NCBI RefSeq assembly: GCF_012844225.1
Contig: NZ_JABAGQ010000005.1
Span: forward strand, 186,001 to 250,000
DNA length: 64,000 bases
Direction of reading: 5' to 3'
From: Rhodococcus sp. 105337
GTDB lineage: Bacteria; Actinomycetota; Actinomycetes; Mycobacteriales; Mycobacteriaceae
The position numbers and the translations under genes were made by a program. Within the stretch, counting starts at the first letter, position 1, and the number at the start of each line of letters is the position of its first letter. The notes under the pieces are model-generated. The model saw only the letters and a list, made by a program, of their open reading frames with translations. It did no database searches and had not been told where the DNA came from. Positions 28,537 through 37,889 of the stretch are shown here, piece after piece.

Positions 28537-30219
28537 CTACCGCTTGGACCTCTGCTTGATCCGCGCGGTGAGTTCCTGGACCTGGTCGTACACCTTCCGG
28601 CGTTCCGTCATCTCTTTGCGAATCTTCTTGTCCGCGTACATAACTGTGGTGTGATCGCGTCCGAACGTCTGCCCGATCTTCGGCAGTGACAGATCCGTCA
28701 GTTCTCGGCAGAGATACATGGAGATCTGCCTGGCCTGCGCGAGTGGACGCGCCTTGCCCGGACCGCACAGGTCGTCGATGGACGTACCGAAGTACTCCGC
28801 GGTCACCGCCATGATGGTCGCTGCGTTGATCTCGAGAGCCGTCGAATCGGGCATCAGATCACGCAGCACGACCTCCGCCAGCGTCAGATCGAGCGGCTGG
28901 CGGTTCAGGGACGCGAAGGCGGTGACGCGGATCAGCGCACCCTCGAGTTCGCGGATGTTGCGTTCGATCCGGCTGGCGATCAGCTCGAGGACGTCATGGG
29001 GAACGTTGAGCCCGTCCATGCGCGCCTTCTTGCTGAGGATCGCGATGCGCGTCTCGAGTTCGGGCGGCTGGACATCGGTGATCAGGCCCCACTCGAACCG
29101 GGTGCGCAGGCGTTCCTCGAGGGTTGCCAGCTGCTTGGGAGGACGGTCCGACGAGACGACGATCTGCTTGTTCGCGTTGTGGAGCGTGTTGAAGGTGTGG
29201 AAGAACTCTTCCTGGATACCTTCCTTGCCCTCGATGAACTGGATGTCGTCGACCAGGAGGATGTCCGTCTCCCGGTACCGCCGCTTGAACGCGACCTTGC
29301 GGTCGTCGCGGAGGCTGTTGATGAAATCGTTCGTGAATTCCTCGGTGGAGACGTACTTGACCCGCATACCGGGGAACAACCGCTGGGCGTAGTGACCGGC
29401 GGCGTGCAGCAGATGGGTCTTGCCGAGACCGGACGCACCCCAGATGAACAGCGGGTTGTATGCCCGGGCCGGGGCTTCGGCGATCGCGACGGCCGCGGCG
29501 TGGGCGAAGCGGTTCGACGCGCCGATCACAAAGGTGTCGAAGGTGTATTTCGCGTTGAGGCTGCTGCTGCCCATGGAGGGCGTCTCGGGAGGTGGCGGCT
29601 GCGTGAAGTAGGACGGCCACGATTCGCGGACGGCGGTCAGTGCCTCCCGGTCGTCGTCCACTTCCTCGTGGTCGCCGGGCTCGCCGTCGAGCATGTCGTG
29701 GTCGCGGGCTGTGGTGTACCTCCGCCGGAGGTGCCCGATGCCTTCGCCGGGAGCCATGCCGTCGCGGGAGGAGCGACCGTCTCGAGGTGAACCACCGTCT
29801 CGAGATCCCGCCGGCTCGCGCCGTGCATCGCGGGCGCGGCTCTCTCCGCTGCGGGTATCCCCGGCGCCCCGGTCCTCGGGAAGGCCCTCCAGGGGCAAAG
29901 TGTCGCGGGGTTCCGCGTACGGATCCTCCGCGGGGTCGTCGATGCGTTCGCGCGGCTCGACCCGAACGCCCAGTCCTTCCACGCGATGACCCAGGTAGCG
30001 GGTGAGCACCCGGAGAATAGGTTCGCGCAGGTCACGCTCGATGGATTGCTGGGCCAACGTGGACGGGACCGACAGCAGCGCGAAACCCTGGGCCAGCGTG
30101 ATCGGCTTGACCAGCGCAAGCCACGCCTTCTGGCTCTTGGTCAGCACTCCGTCGTCCGCTGTCAGCTCGGCGACGACGTCCGCCCACACATCGGCAAGCG
30201 CGTTCGGCTCGTCGTTCAC
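28537..30219 (-). CDS. dnaA: Chromosomal replication initiator DnaA
   Basis: 560 residues from the GTG at 30219, with GGGAGGA 7 nt upstream. Domain I (1-80), then a long acidic/Arg-rich linker (domain II, about 90-205, with [16 protein letters not shown]-like repeats), AAA+ domain III with Walker A GASGLGKT (261-268) and Walker [10 protein letters not shown], and domain IV with the DnaA-box-binding signature [14 protein letters not shown]. It unwinds oriC, which lies just downstream. Two head-to-head perfect DnaA boxes 38-58 bp upstream suggest autoregulation. Confidence 0.99.
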   Translation of the reverse strand: MNDEPNALADVWADVVAELTADDGVLTKSQKAWLALVKPITLAQGFALLSVPSTLAQQSIERDLREPILRVLTRYLGHRVEGLGVRVEPRERIDDPAEDPYAEPRDTLPLEGLPEDRGAGDTRSGESRARDARREPAGSRDGGSPRDGRSSRDGMAPGEGIGHLRRRYTTARDHDMLDGEPGDHEEVDDDREALTAVRESWPSYFTQPPPPETPSMGSSSLNAKYTFDTFVIGASNRFAHAAAVAIAEAPARAYNPLFIWGASGLGKTHLLHAAGHYAQRLFPGMRVKYVSTEEFTNDFINSLRDDRKVAFKRRYRETDILLVDDIQFIEGKEGIQEEFFHTFNTLHNANKQIVVSSDRPPKQLATLEERLRTRFEWGLITDVQPPELETRIAILSKKARMDGLNVPHDVLELIASRIERNIRELEGALIRVTAFASLNRQPLDLTLAEVVLRDLMPDSTALEINAATIMAVTAEYFGTSIDDLCGPGKARPLAQARQISMYLCRELTDLSLPKIGQTFGRDHTTVMYADKKIRKEMTERRKVYDQVQELTARIKQRSKR

Positions 30220-30797
30220 GTAGCTTCCTCCCACAGGTCGACATGATTTCCACACGATTATCCACAGGTGTGGACAACCGGGGGGGACGACCCGGTGGAT
30301 GTCTGCAGAAGTGGTGCAACTGTGTGCACGGGTGAAGTGGAAGACCTGATTCGAGGGGCCCGTCGGTGTGCCGACGCTTCGTGATCAGTCTGGCACACGA
30401 GATCGGCTCCGCGCGGTGGCGCTGTGCGGCGCGTCAGGAGCGACGGCACGCGACCGGCGGCCGCGCGCATCGTCTATGGACGTGCGGCGAATGGGCAAGA
30501 CGGCCTATGCGCTGCGGGTTCGCTGACGAAGCCATGCGAGAGAGCGTAACCCACCGTGACGTGGGACACAGGGGTGTTCGGGGCCCGACTTTCGACGGAT
30601 GTGCACCACAACCGGGACCGCTCGGGCACAGAGACCGCAGTTTGATTTCGCGTCGGAATCCGCGTAGCCTCGAACAGTCACTCATGCAGAAGTGATAGGT
30701 CCGTGCTGCACTTATTGCGCACGGGTCGTGCGAAAATCCGTACACGTTAGACCGATGGCGCCTGCCGGCGTCACATATATCTCGAGGAGTGTTGACC
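30220..30797. other. Divergent dnaA-rpmH promoter region
   Basis: 578 bp between the divergent starts of dnaA and rpmH. Next to dnaA are the paired DnaA boxes at 30258-30277. The rpmH side should contain a strong promoter near 30710-30750 (TTGCGC at about 30714), but I cannot fix its -10 with confidence. No credible small gene. Confidence 0.55.
30258..30277. promoter_or_regulatory. Two head-to-head DnaA boxes upstream of dnaA
   Basis: TTATCCACA (30258-30266) and TGTGGACAA (30269-30277), both perfect and separated by GG, forming a near-palindrome. Placed 38 bp before the dnaA start, they fit negative autoregulation by DnaA. Confidence 0.85.
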
Positions 30798-30941
30798 GTG
30801 GCTAAGGGCAAGCGGACGTTCCAGCCGAACAACCGACGCCGCGCGCGCGTCCACGGCTTCCGTCTCCGGATGCGGACCCGTGCGGGTCGCGCGATCGTGA
30901 CGGCGCGTCGCCGTAAGGGCCGCGCCGAACTCACCGCCTGA
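30798..30941 (+). CDS. rpmH: 50S ribosomal protein L34
   Basis: 47 residues, highly basic, beginning [20 protein letters not shown], the hallmark of L34. GTG start with a GAGGAG ribosome site. It is the first gene of the rpmH-rnpA-yidD-yidC-khpB series and divergent from dnaA, as in most bacteria. Confidence 0.98.
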   Translation: MAKGKRTFQPNNRRRARVHGFRLRMRTRAGRAIVTARRRKGRAELTA

Positions 30942-30961
30942 TCCCGTAACGGGAGCTCGGG

Positions 30962-31405
30962 GTGTTACCTGAGCCGTATCGACTGCGGCGCCGCACGGAC
31001 TTTTCCGATACCGTCCGTCGCGGTCGCCGTCAGGGGCGGCGGGACCTGGTGATTCACGCTCTCGAGCGTGATAGGTCCGAGTTCTTGGTGAGTGTCGACG
31101 GTCCCCGTTTCGGGCTCGTCGTGAATAAGGCTGTCGGGCCGGCGGTGATTCGACATCGAGTCGCACGCCGGCTTCGTCATATCTGTGCCGGCCTCGTCGA
31201 GCGAGTACCCGAGAACACCGACCTCGTGCTGCGTGCTCTTCCGGGCTCGGCGACCGCGGATTCGCGGGAACTCGACAAGCAGCTCCGGTCGGGTCTGACC
31301 AGGCTCGGACTTCTTCTCGACGCATCTCCCACCGGCGAGGAGCCGTCCTCCAGCGTCCCTGCCGAGAGTGCAGGCGTCCACGCCGATGCCGGGAAGCCCG
31401 CATGA
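30962..31405 (+). CDS. rnpA: Ribonuclease P protein component
   Basis: 147 residues from GTG. The RNA-binding segment reads [16 protein letters not shown], the actinobacterial version of the RNR motif, after the usual [10 protein letters not shown] strand. The protein binds the catalytic RNase P RNA and aids tRNA 5' maturation. The C-terminal 30 residues are a poorly conserved tail. The stop overlaps the yidD start. Confidence 0.96.
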   Translation: MLPEPYRLRRRTDFSDTVRRGRRQGRRDLVIHALERDRSEFLVSVDGPRFGLVVNKAVGPAVIRHRVARRLRHICAGLVERVPENTDLVLRALPGSATADSRELDKQLRSGLTRLGLLLDASPTGEEPSSSVPAESAGVHADAGKPA

Positions 31406-31686
31406 CCGCCCCGAATGCGAGCGGAAACACCATCCGCTCGGCGCCGGCAAGGGCATTGATCTTCTGTATCGAGCTCTACCGCACGTACGTGTCGCCTACC
31501 CGGATGCCGACGTGCCGATTCGTTCCCACCTGCAGCGAATACGCGGTCGAAGCGTTGCGCGCGCGAGGGTTCGTGGTCGGCACGGCGCTCACGTTGGTGC
31601 GGCTGCTCAAATGTGCTCCCTGGCATCCTGGAGGATGGGATCCGGTACCCGAGCGGAGTCATCGGTCGTCCCACGTGGGTACCTGA
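31402..31686 (+). CDS. yidD: Membrane protein insertion efficiency factor YidD
   Basis: 94 residues with the family signature [20 protein letters not shown] and the later [13 protein letters not shown]. It is a small amphipathic protein at the inner face of the membrane that assists YidC-dependent insertion. The ATG overlaps the rnpA stop (ATGA), giving coupled translation. Confidence 0.96.
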   Translation: MTAPNASGNTIRSAPARALIFCIELYRTYVSPTRMPTCRFVPTCSEYAVEALRARGFVVGTALTLVRLLKCAPWHPGGWDPVPERSHRSSHVGT

Positions 31687-31754
31687 CCGGAGCGAAGACC
31701 TGAGACCGACGCCTCTCCGTGGCGACATGGACGACCCGAGGAGTACATAGAGCC

Positions 31755-32861
31755 GTGCTCGACTTCATCTACTATCCCGTGTCCTGGATCCTCTGGGTCT
31801 GGCACAAAGCCTTCTCGTTCGTCCTTGCTCCCGACAGCGGCTGGACGTGGGCGTTGTCGGTGGTGTTCCTCGTGTTCACCCTCCGCGCCATTCTGTACAA
31901 GCCGTTCGTCAAGCAGGTCCGCACGACCCGGCAGATGCAGGAACTTCAGCCGCAGATCAAGGCGCTTCAGAAGAAGTACTCCAACGACCGGCAACGCCAG
32001 GCACTGGAGATGCAGAAGCTCCAGAAGGAACACGGCTTCAACCCCCTGATGGGTTGCCTGCCGGTCCTGCTGCAGGTGCCGGTCTTCATCGGTCTGTTCC
32101 ACGTGCTGCGGTCCTTCAACCGCACCGGTACCGGCTTCGGCCAGCTCGGCCTGACGCCGGAAGAGAACGCACGTGTCGGCAACTACGCCTTCAGCCCGGA
32201 AGACGTCGAATCCTTCCTGAGCGCGCGTCTGTTCGGTGCCCCGATCTCGTCGTGGATCACTCAGCCGATCGCCTCGCTCGAGGCCTTCGCGCCGTTCGGT
32301 GACATCCCTTCGCGGTGGCAGATCGCGGCGGTCGCCGTTCCCCTCATGATCGTGGCCGGTATCGCCACGCACTTCAACGCCCGCGCTTCCGTCGCCCGCC
32401 AGAGCACTCAGGCTGCCGCGAACCCGCAGGCCGCGATCATGAACAAGCTCGCGCTCTACGTGTTCCCGCTCGGTGTGCTCGTCGGTGGTCCGTTCCTCCC
32501 GATCGCCATCATCCTGTACTGGGTGAGCAACAACGTGTGGACGTACGGCCAGCAGCATCTCGTCTTCCGGAAGATCGATCAGGAAGAAGAAGAGAAGCGG
32601 GCAGCGGCGCTCGCACGCCGCAACGAGAACGCCCCGAAGCCGGGTGCCCGTCCGAACAAGGCGAAGAAGAAGAAGGGCGCCGTCGCTGCGGCGGAGAGTG
32701 CTCCTGCCGACGGTGCGGCCACCGACGTGACGCCCGAGGTCTCGCTGACCAAGGACGTAGACGCTCAGGCGAACGGCAACTCGACGCCCACGTCCGGTCC
32801 CGGATCATCGGCCCCGAAGCCGGGTAGCCGTCCCAAGAACTCCAAGCGCAAGCGGCGCTGA
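31755..32861 (+). CDS. yidC: Membrane protein insertase YidC
   Basis: 368 residues from the GTG at 31755 ([14 protein letters not shown]); earlier in-frame ATG codons are not supported by homologues such as Rv3921c. It is a short YidC/Oxa1 protein with five membrane helices, the hydrophilic groove segment [19 protein letters not shown], and a long Lys/Pro/Ala-rich cytoplasmic tail (from about 275) that may contact ribosomes. A GAGGAG lies 11 nt upstream. Confidence 0.96.
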   Translation: MLDFIYYPVSWILWVWHKAFSFVLAPDSGWTWALSVVFLVFTLRAILYKPFVKQVRTTRQMQELQPQIKALQKKYSNDRQRQALEMQKLQKEHGFNPLMGCLPVLLQVPVFIGLFHVLRSFNRTGTGFGQLGLTPEENARVGNYAFSPEDVESFLSARLFGAPISSWITQPIASLEAFAPFGDIPSRWQIAAVAVPLMIVAGIATHFNARASVARQSTQAAANPQAAIMNKLALYVFPLGVLVGGPFLPIAIILYWVSNNVWTYGQQHLVFRKIDQEEEEKRAAALARRNENAPKPGARPNKAKKKKGAVAAAESAPADGAATDVTPEVSLTKDVDAQANGNSTPTSGPGSSAPKPGSRPKNSKRKRR

Positions 32862-32883
32862 CCGAAGTAGAAGAGAGCTGATC

Positions 32884-33432
32884 ATGGCCAGTGACCTGGA
32901 CAAGGCACAGGAGGACATCGAGGTGACCGGCGAGGCGCGCGAGCCTGAACTCGACACCGACGTGGTCGACGACGAGGACTTGATCGAAGAGGGGGAAATC
33001 GCCGGCGACTATCTCGAACAGTTGCTCGACGTGCTCGACTTCGACGGCGACATCGACCTCGACGTCGAGGGTGACCGGGCCGTCGTGAGCATCGACGGCG
33101 GCAAGGATCTGAGCAAGCTCGTCGGAACCAACGGTGACGTTCTCGACGCCCTCCAGGAGCTCACACGTCTCGCCGTGCAGCAGGCCACCGGGGAACGCAG
33201 CAAGCTCATGCTCGACATCGCAGGCTGGCGTGCGGGCAAGCGTGCCGAGCTGACCGAGCTGGGTACCTCCGCCGCGAAGCGGGTCCTGGCCGGCGGCGGT
33301 CGTGAGGAACTTGCCCCGATGACTCCCTTCGAACGCAAGATCGTGCACGATGCGGTCGCGAAGGTCGACGGGGTCTCCAGCGAGAGCGAAGGCGCCGAAC
33401 CGCATCGGCGCGTTGTGATCGTGCAGGATTGA
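32884..33432 (+). CDS. khpB: KhpB/Jag RNA-binding protein (KH and R3H domains)
   Basis: 182 residues: acidic N-terminus, KH-like domain (about 60-120, with SIDGGKDLSKLVGTNGDVLD) and R3H domain (MTPFERKIVHDAVAKVDGV). It lacks the N-terminal Jag domain found in Firmicutes. It binds RNA and affects cell elongation and division in bacteria where it has been studied. Equivalent of Rv3920c, 22 bp after yidC, and followed by a strong terminator. Confidence 0.93.
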   Translation: MASDLDKAQEDIEVTGEAREPELDTDVVDDEDLIEEGEIAGDYLEQLLDVLDFDGDIDLDVEGDRAVVSIDGGKDLSKLVGTNGDVLDALQELTRLAVQQATGERSKLMLDIAGWRAGKRAELTELGTSAAKRVLAGGGREELAPMTPFERKIVHDAVAKVDGVSSESEGAEPHRRVVIVQD

Positions 33433-33452
33433 GCCGTCCGCTTTCGGCTCGA

Positions 33453-33486
33453 AGAGGGACCCTGAACACTCGGGGTCCCTCTTTTT
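33453..33486 (+). terminator. Rho-independent terminator after khpB
   Basis: 10-bp stem AGAGGGACCC/GGGTCCCTCT, 10-nt loop, followed directly by T residues. It ends the rpmH-to-khpB transcript. Confidence 0.9.
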
Positions 33487-33540
33487 ATTCGATGGAGGCC
33501 AGCGGGACCGGCACCGCCGGCACGCCGTCGGCACGAGAGG

Positions 33541-34221
33541 ATGTTTCACGTGGAACAAGACGAGGCAGGATTGCTGGCCACCGCCCAGCAGATCTTCGGC
33601 GAGAGATTCGAGCTTGCCGAGCGTTACCATCGCTCACTGTCGGTCGACGGAGTCGAGCGCGGACTGATCGGTCCGCGTGAAGTGTCCCGACTGTGGGAGC
33701 GTCACATCTTGAATTGCGCGGTGTTGGGCGAACTCATCCAGGAGGACGAGGCCGTCGTCGATGTCGGCAGCGGAGCGGGCTTGCCGGGTATTCCGCTGGC
33801 GATCGCTCGACCCGATCTGAGAATCACACTCGTCGAGCCGCTCTTGCGACGCACGGTCTATCTGGCGGAATTTGTGGAAGCCAACGGTCTCGACAATGTC
33901 TTGGTGGTGCGAGGCCGCGCGGAACAGCCGAGTGTGCTTCAGGAAGCCGGCGGAGCCGACGTGGTCACGTCGCGGGCGGTCGCGCCGCTCGCGAAACTCG
34001 CCAAGTGGTCCCTCCCCCTGATCCACGAAGGCGGCCGCATGCTCGCGTTGAAAGGTTCCTCGGCGCACGAGGAGATCGAGCGAGACCGAGCCGAGCTTGC
34101 CCGCCTCGGTGCCGGCAATCTCGAGGTGCTCGAGTGCGGCCGCGATGCGCTTCCGGTTCCGACACTCGTTGTGAAAGCGGAGCGCATGCCACGTCCTTCG
34201 CGGCGGAGAAAGAACAAGTAA
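33541..34221 (+). CDS. rsmG: 16S rRNA (guanine-N7) methyltransferase RsmG (GidB)
   Basis: 226 residues. SAM-binding motif [20 protein letters not shown] (residues about 67-86) followed by [12 protein letters not shown], and the [15 protein letters not shown] segment typical of RsmG. It methylates G527 (E. coli numbering) of 16S rRNA; loss gives low-level streptomycin resistance in other species. The start codon and first residues MFHVEQ are formed by a parS-like sequence. Confidence 0.96.
   Translation: MFHVEQDEAGLLATAQQIFGERFELAERYHRSLSVDGVERGLIGPREVSRLWERHILNCAVLGELIQEDEAVVDVGSGAGLPGIPLAIARPDLRITLVEPLLRRTVYLAEFVEANGLDNVLVVRGRAEQPSVLQEAGGADVVTSRAVAPLAKLAKWSLPLIHEGGRMLALKGSSAHEEIERDRAELARLGAGNLEVLECGRDALPVPTLVVKAERMPRPSRRRKNK
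33542..33557. promoter_or_regulatory. parS site overlapping rsmG start
   Basis: TGTTTCACGTGGAACA, one mismatch from the consensus TGTTTCACGTGAAACA. It begins at the second base of the rsmG ATG and so dictates the protein's first residues. Confidence 0.88.
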
Positions 34222-34222
34222 C

Positions 34223-34238
34223 TGTTCCACGTGAAACG
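34223..34238. promoter_or_regulatory. parS site
   Basis: TGTTCCACGTGAAACG, two mismatches from the consensus, just past the rsmG stop codon. Confidence 0.8.
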
Positions 34239-34280
34239 AGCCCCTCACTCCCCTCGCGGAGTCGAGGGGCTTGTTTTGTT
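34239..34280 (+). terminator. rsmG terminator
   Basis: Stem AGCCCCTC/GAGGGGCT with a 17-nt loop, followed by TTGTTTTGTT. Confidence 0.75.
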
Positions 34281-34298
34281 CGGGCCGGCGCCGGACAT

Positions 34299-34350
34299 CT
34301 CGAGTACCGATCGACCGGGATGCCTCTCGAGCTCGAGGCAGTCCCTCGAG
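34299..34350. repeat. CTCGAG cluster near parA
   Basis: CTCGAG at 34299, 34326, 34332 and 34345. The first and last copies share the longer form CTCGAGTACCGA. The hexamer resembles the array in oriC. Confidence 0.65.
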
Positions 34351-34599
34351 TACCGAGTGGCATCCGGAAGTGTTCGGACGGCGTCAAGGGTCGATTTTGT
34401 TCCCGTGTGGGCGGGTACCGGGGACCCCTTCTCTTTTCGTCACTGTGACGCCAGAAGTGGGACCGTGCCGTGTAAAAGTTCTCCGGATGAGGGAAACGCT
34501 GTGGCACAACGTCTTACGGTGACAGAATTTCAAACACGTTGCGCAACAAGTTATTCGGCTAATCGAAAGTGAGCAATACCCGTATCTCAGCGACCCAAG

Positions 34600-34611
34600 C
34601 GACACGTGTCG
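34600..34611. promoter_or_regulatory. Perfect palindrome CGACACGTGTCG next to parS
   Basis: A 12-bp perfect palindrome sharing the CACGTG core of parS but with different arms, one base away from the parS site at 34613. Confidence 0.6.
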
Positions 34612-34612
34612 T

Positions 34613-34628
34613 AGTTTCACGTGAAACA
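34613..34628. promoter_or_regulatory. parS site
   Basis: AGTTTCACGTGAAACA, with a perfect GTTTCACGTGAAAC core. Confidence 0.92.
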
Positions 34629-34651
34629 TTCCCCACTCCCCCGGCCCGCAA

Positions 34652-34667
34652 TGTTCCACGTGAAACA
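34652..34667. promoter_or_regulatory. parS site
   Basis: TGTTCCACGTGAAACA, one mismatch from the consensus. Confidence 0.88.
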
Positions 34668-34676
34668 AAGAAGCGT

Positions 34677-34692
34677 TGTTTCACGTGGAACG
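34677..34692. promoter_or_regulatory. parS site
   Basis: TGTTTCACGTGGAACG, two mismatches from the consensus, only 9 bp after the previous site. Confidence 0.82.
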
Positions 34693-34762
34693 TCCTGCGG
34701 TGTGATCGCGTGGCAGCCACATAGAATGCGGGTGGAATACTGAACCGACCGAGGAAGTGGAC

Positions 34763-34915
34763 GTGAGTCGACGCGTCGAAGCCACGACCAATTCTTCGGA
34801 CATGCCTCGCCTCCTCGTTGCTCGAACAGGCCGCGTCCCGTGCGCCGTGTCCCCGGAGCGAAGAGGATGTAGCGTGCGGACCGTGCGGATCAAACGTTTA
34901 AGGAGCGTTCTATGA
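34763..34915 (+). CDS. Possible 50-codon upstream frame coupled to parA
   Basis: A GTG-initiated frame with GAGGAAG 5 nt upstream, ending in a TGA that overlaps the parA ATG (ATGA). The predicted peptide is Arg-rich with no recognisable domain. It could be a leader that couples translation to parA, or chance: parA has its own strong ribosome site inside this frame. Confidence 0.25.
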   Translation: MSRRVEATTNSSDMPRLLVARTGRVPCAVSPERRGCSVRTVRIKRLRSVL

Positions 34916-35883
34916 CGGGTGGATCTGAATCCGCTGTTTCACGTGAAACCGAGGCGATGAACGACGAGTTCTCACCCGTCCCCTTCGATGGGTTTTCCGC
35001 GATGGATACGCCGATCGGCGCTGCGGCACATCGCGCGAGTCAGGTGCTCCACCCGAGCGATGCAATTGCTCTCCCGAAGCCGCACGAGCGCCGCGTGTTC
35101 ACGATCGCGAATCAGAAGGGTGGGGTCGGCAAAACCACGACCGCGGTCAACCTCGCCGCCGCGCTGGCGGTCCAGGGTCTGACGGTGCTCGTCGTCGACC
35201 TCGACCCTCAAGGCAACGCGAGTACCGCGCTGGGAGTACCTCATCACTCCGGCGTTCCGTCGAGTTACGAAATCCTCCTGGGCGAGGTGCGCGCCGTCGA
35301 CGCCGTCCAGCAGAGTCCCCACAGCGAGCGCCTCTTCTGCATCCCGGCGACCATCGACTTGGCAGGCGCCGAGATCGAACTCGTGTCGATGGTGGCTCGC
35401 GAAAACCGTCTCCGGAACGCACTCACGAAGGACGCGCTCGGGCCGCGCGAGTACGACTACGTCATCATCGACTGCCCGCCGTCACTGGGCCTGCTGACGG
35501 TGAACGCTCTTGTCGCAGCCAAGGAAGTGCTCATCCCGATTCAGTGTGAGTACTACGCCCTCGAAGGTGTCGGGCAGTTGCTGCGCAATATCGAACTCGT
35601 GCAGTCGCACCTCAACCCCGACCTTCACGTCTCGACGGTGTTGCTCACGATGTACGACGGCCGCACGAAGCTTGCCGATCAGGTCGCCTCCGAGGTGCGC
35701 GCACACTTCGGGTCCGCGGTGCTGCGGTCCGTCATCCCCCGGAGCGTGAAGGTTTCCGAAGCTCCCGGCTACGGGATGACAGTTCTCGACTACGATCCGG
35801 GATCGCGCGGCGCGATGAGTTACCTCGATGCGGGTCGTGAGCTGGCGGCACGCGGGATACAGAAGAAGCAGGGGAACGAATGA
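34912..35883 (+). CDS. parA: Chromosome partitioning ATPase ParA
   Basis: 323 residues. Deviant Walker [10 protein letters not shown] (about 68-76), Walker [10 protein letters not shown] and the typical [11 protein letters not shown]. The first 60 residues are a species-variable extension; part of it, VSRET, is dictated by a parS site in the coding sequence, as also occurs in M. tuberculosis. ParA forms a gradient on the nucleoid and moves ParB-parS complexes. An AAGGAG ribosome site lies 6 nt before the ATG. The stop overlaps the parB start. Confidence 0.98.
   Translation: MTGGSESAVSRETEAMNDEFSPVPFDGFSAMDTPIGAAAHRASQVLHPSDAIALPKPHERRVFTIANQKGGVGKTTTAVNLAAALAVQGLTVLVVDLDPQGNASTALGVPHHSGVPSSYEILLGEVRAVDAVQQSPHSERLFCIPATIDLAGAEIELVSMVARENRLRNALTKDALGPREYDYVIIDCPPSLGLLTVNALVAAKEVLIPIQCEYYALEGVGQLLRNIELVQSHLNPDLHVSTVLLTMYDGRTKLADQVASEVRAHFGSAVLRSVIPRSVKVSEAPGYGMTVLDYDPGSRGAMSYLDAGRELAARGIQKKQGNE
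34935..34950. promoter_or_regulatory. parS site inside parA
   Basis: TGTTTCACGTGAAACC, with a perfect core, within codons 9-13 of parA. Confidence 0.93.
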
Positions 35884-37085
35884 GTGCGACACGCAAGGGC
35901 GGGCTCGGACGAGGCTTGGCTGCTCTCATCCCGACCGGTCCACCGGTAACTGCGCCGGCCACGACAGCGCCCACCTCGACGACCACCACCTCCACGACCA
36001 CCGAATCGACGACCAGCGCATCGGCACCGGCCGCTCCCGCGCCGCCCGTGAAGCCTGCCCCCAGTCGACGTGCCGGTGCGTCACCGGGAATGTCCTCGTC
36101 GCCGTCCGGACTCGGATCCGCCGCAGCGGACCTCATCATCGGCGACGGAAAGCCTGCCTCTCCCGAATCCACGGCGCCGGGCACGGAAGGCGACGAGGCT
36201 GCGCCCGCCGAGGTCGATCAGGGTCAACTCCCCTCTCCCGCCGGGGCGGTGTACCTCGAGATCCCGATCGACCGAATCGACCGGAACCCGAAGCAGCCCC
36301 GTCAGGTCTTCGACGAAGAGGCACTGACCGAACTCGTCCACTCGATCCGAGAGTTCGGCCTGATGCAGCCGATCGTGGTGCGGCGAGCCGACGATGACCG
36401 CTTCCAGATCATCATGGGCGAGCGCCGGTGGCGGGCCTCCCAGGAAGCGGGACTCGACACGATCGCCGCGATCGTCCGGGACACCGACGATCACGCGATG
36501 CTGCGCGATGCTCTGCTCGAGAACATCCACCGTGTGCAACTCAACCCCCTCGAAGAGGCGGCCGCGTATCAGCAGTTGCTCGAGGAGTTCGAGGTCACCC
36601 ACGAGGAACTGGCGACACGCCTCGGACGCTCGCGCCCGGTCATCACGAACATGATCCGGTTGCTCAAGCTGCCCATCCCTGTCCAGCGGCGGGTCGCTGC
36701 GGGCGTGCTGAGCGCGGGTCACGCGCGCGCCCTGCTCGCGCTCGAAGCCGGTGCCGACGCTCAGGAAGCACTCGCGATGCGGATCGTCGCCGAAGGGATG
36801 TCGGTACGCGCGACCGAGGAAGCGGTCATGCTCGCGAACCGCAGTGGTGCTCCCACGCCGTCGCCGTCCTCGAAGCGGAAGCCCATCCAGATGCCGGGGT
36901 TGCAGGACGTCGCCGAGCGTCTGTCCAACTCCTTCGACACCCGCGTGACTGTGAGTCTGGGGAAGCGCAAAGGCAAGATCGTGGTCGAATTCGGGTCTGT
37001 GGACGATCTCGAACGTATCGTGACCATGATGCAGACCGACCGCGAGGTCGGCGCGGATCCGACCGATCGGGCCCGCCAGTCTTGA
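35880..37085 (+). CDS. parB: Chromosome partitioning protein ParB
   Basis: 401 residues. After a Thr/Ser/Pro-rich linker come the ParB/Srx domain with [18 protein letters not shown] and the CTP-binding motif MGERRWRA, the helix-turn-helix ([19 protein letters not shown]) that reads parS, and a C-terminal dimerisation domain. ParB loads at parS as a CTP-dependent clamp. ATGA overlap with parA. Confidence 0.98.
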   Translation: MSATRKGGLGRGLAALIPTGPPVTAPATTAPTSTTTTSTTTESTTSASAPAAPAPPVKPAPSRRAGASPGMSSSPSGLGSAAADLIIGDGKPASPESTAPGTEGDEAAPAEVDQGQLPSPAGAVYLEIPIDRIDRNPKQPRQVFDEEALTELVHSIREFGLMQPIVVRRADDDRFQIIMGERRWRASQEAGLDTIAAIVRDTDDHAMLRDALLENIHRVQLNPLEEAAAYQQLLEEFEVTHEELATRLGRSRPVITNMIRLLKLPIPVQRRVAAGVLSAGHARALLALEAGADAQEALAMRIVAEGMSVRATEEAVMLANRSGAPTPSPSSKRKPIQMPGLQDVAERLSNSFDTRVTVSLGKRKGKIVVEFGSVDDLERIVTMMQTDREVGADPTDRARQS

Positions 37086-37145
37086 CTTCCCGAGGGGGGT
37101 CGGACAACAGTCTGTGAGAGAAAGACGTGGAGGCGAAGGTATCCC

Positions 37146-37850
37146 GTGTCGACGCGAGTCACGCCGCTGTCCTTGAGTGCGATCGAGCAGTTGCCTGCGC
37201 ACCCGAGGCGGTGTGTGTTCTGGGAAATGGATCCGGCGCCCGCCGGTGATGCCCGCAACTTCTGCGATCCCGAATTCGAGAAAGAAGCGTGGCTGTCCAT
37301 GGTCATGCTCGAGTGGGGGTCGTGCGCACAGGTCGCCACGTTCGGGGACACCGACGACAAAGTGGCAGGGGTGGCGTTCTACGCGCCACCCAACATGGTT
37401 CCCCGGGCGCGACTCTTCCCGACCTCACCCGTCAGCGCCGACGCGATTCTGCTCACCACGATGCGCATCGAGCCTCACGCGTCCGACCTGGATGTGGGTG
37501 CCGATCTCATTCGCGCCGTCGTGACCGATCTGGTCCGCCGCAACGTCCGGGCGCTCGAAGCGTTCGGGGTGCGACCGCAGGAGGACGACAGGCCGTCGGC
37601 GGGAGACGTGCCCAGCACCACCTCCGCGCGGGAATGCTCCCCTGCCGAATGCATGATCGGCGCCGACTTTCTCGAGGACATGGGCTTCGAGGTGATCGCC
37701 CCGCATCCTCGCTTCCCACGATTGCGGCTCGAACTCGACCGCGACCACGGATGGAAGGAAGAGGTGGAAGCGGCTCTCGAGCGCCTGATCGAAGCGGCCT
37801 CACTGACCGTGGAGGATGTCACGGGGCGCACCGCGGTGGGCGTGCCGTAA
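37146..37850 (+). CDS. GNAT-like acetyltransferase (Rv3916c-like)
   Basis: 234 residues from a GTG. The middle part (VAGVAFYAPPNMVPRARLFP, then LLTTMRIEP and LIRAVVTDLVRRNVRALEAFG) fits a GNAT fold, although the acetyl-CoA loop is not canonical. Homologues sit next to parB in mycobacteria (Rv3916c). Substrate unknown; whether it is active is unclear. It lies 60 bp downstream of parB and is convergent with cwlM. Confidence 0.7.
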   Translation: MSTRVTPLSLSAIEQLPAHPRRCVFWEMDPAPAGDARNFCDPEFEKEAWLSMVMLEWGSCAQVATFGDTDDKVAGVAFYAPPNMVPRARLFPTSPVSADAILLTTMRIEPHASDLDVGADLIRAVVTDLVRRNVRALEAFGVRPQEDDRPSAGDVPSTTSARECSPAECMIGADFLEDMGFEVIAPHPRFPRLRLELDRDHGWKEEVEAALERLIEAASLTVEDVTGRTAVGVP

Positions 37851-37889
37851 AGGTGCCGGCGACCGCGGTGCCGAGTCCCCGGCAGCGAG

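Larger units (their letters stand above)
34222..34911. other. Intergenic parS-rich region between rsmG and parA
   Basis: 690 bp, probably the core of the centromere-like region. Contents in order: parS (34223), rsmG terminator (34239-34280), four CTCGAG hexamers (34299-34350), the palindrome CGACACGTGTCG (34600-34611), three parS sites (34613, 34652, 34677) and a possible 50-codon frame running into parA. Confidence 0.8.

Noticed and set aside
31719-31754. Earlier ATG for yidC
   Set aside because: It would add 12 residues not found in homologues; the GTG at 31755 aligns with known YidC starts.
34681-34893. 70-codon minus-strand frame in the parS region
   Set aside because: No ribosome site, Arg/Thr/Ser-rich, and overlaps parS elements; unlikely to be coding.
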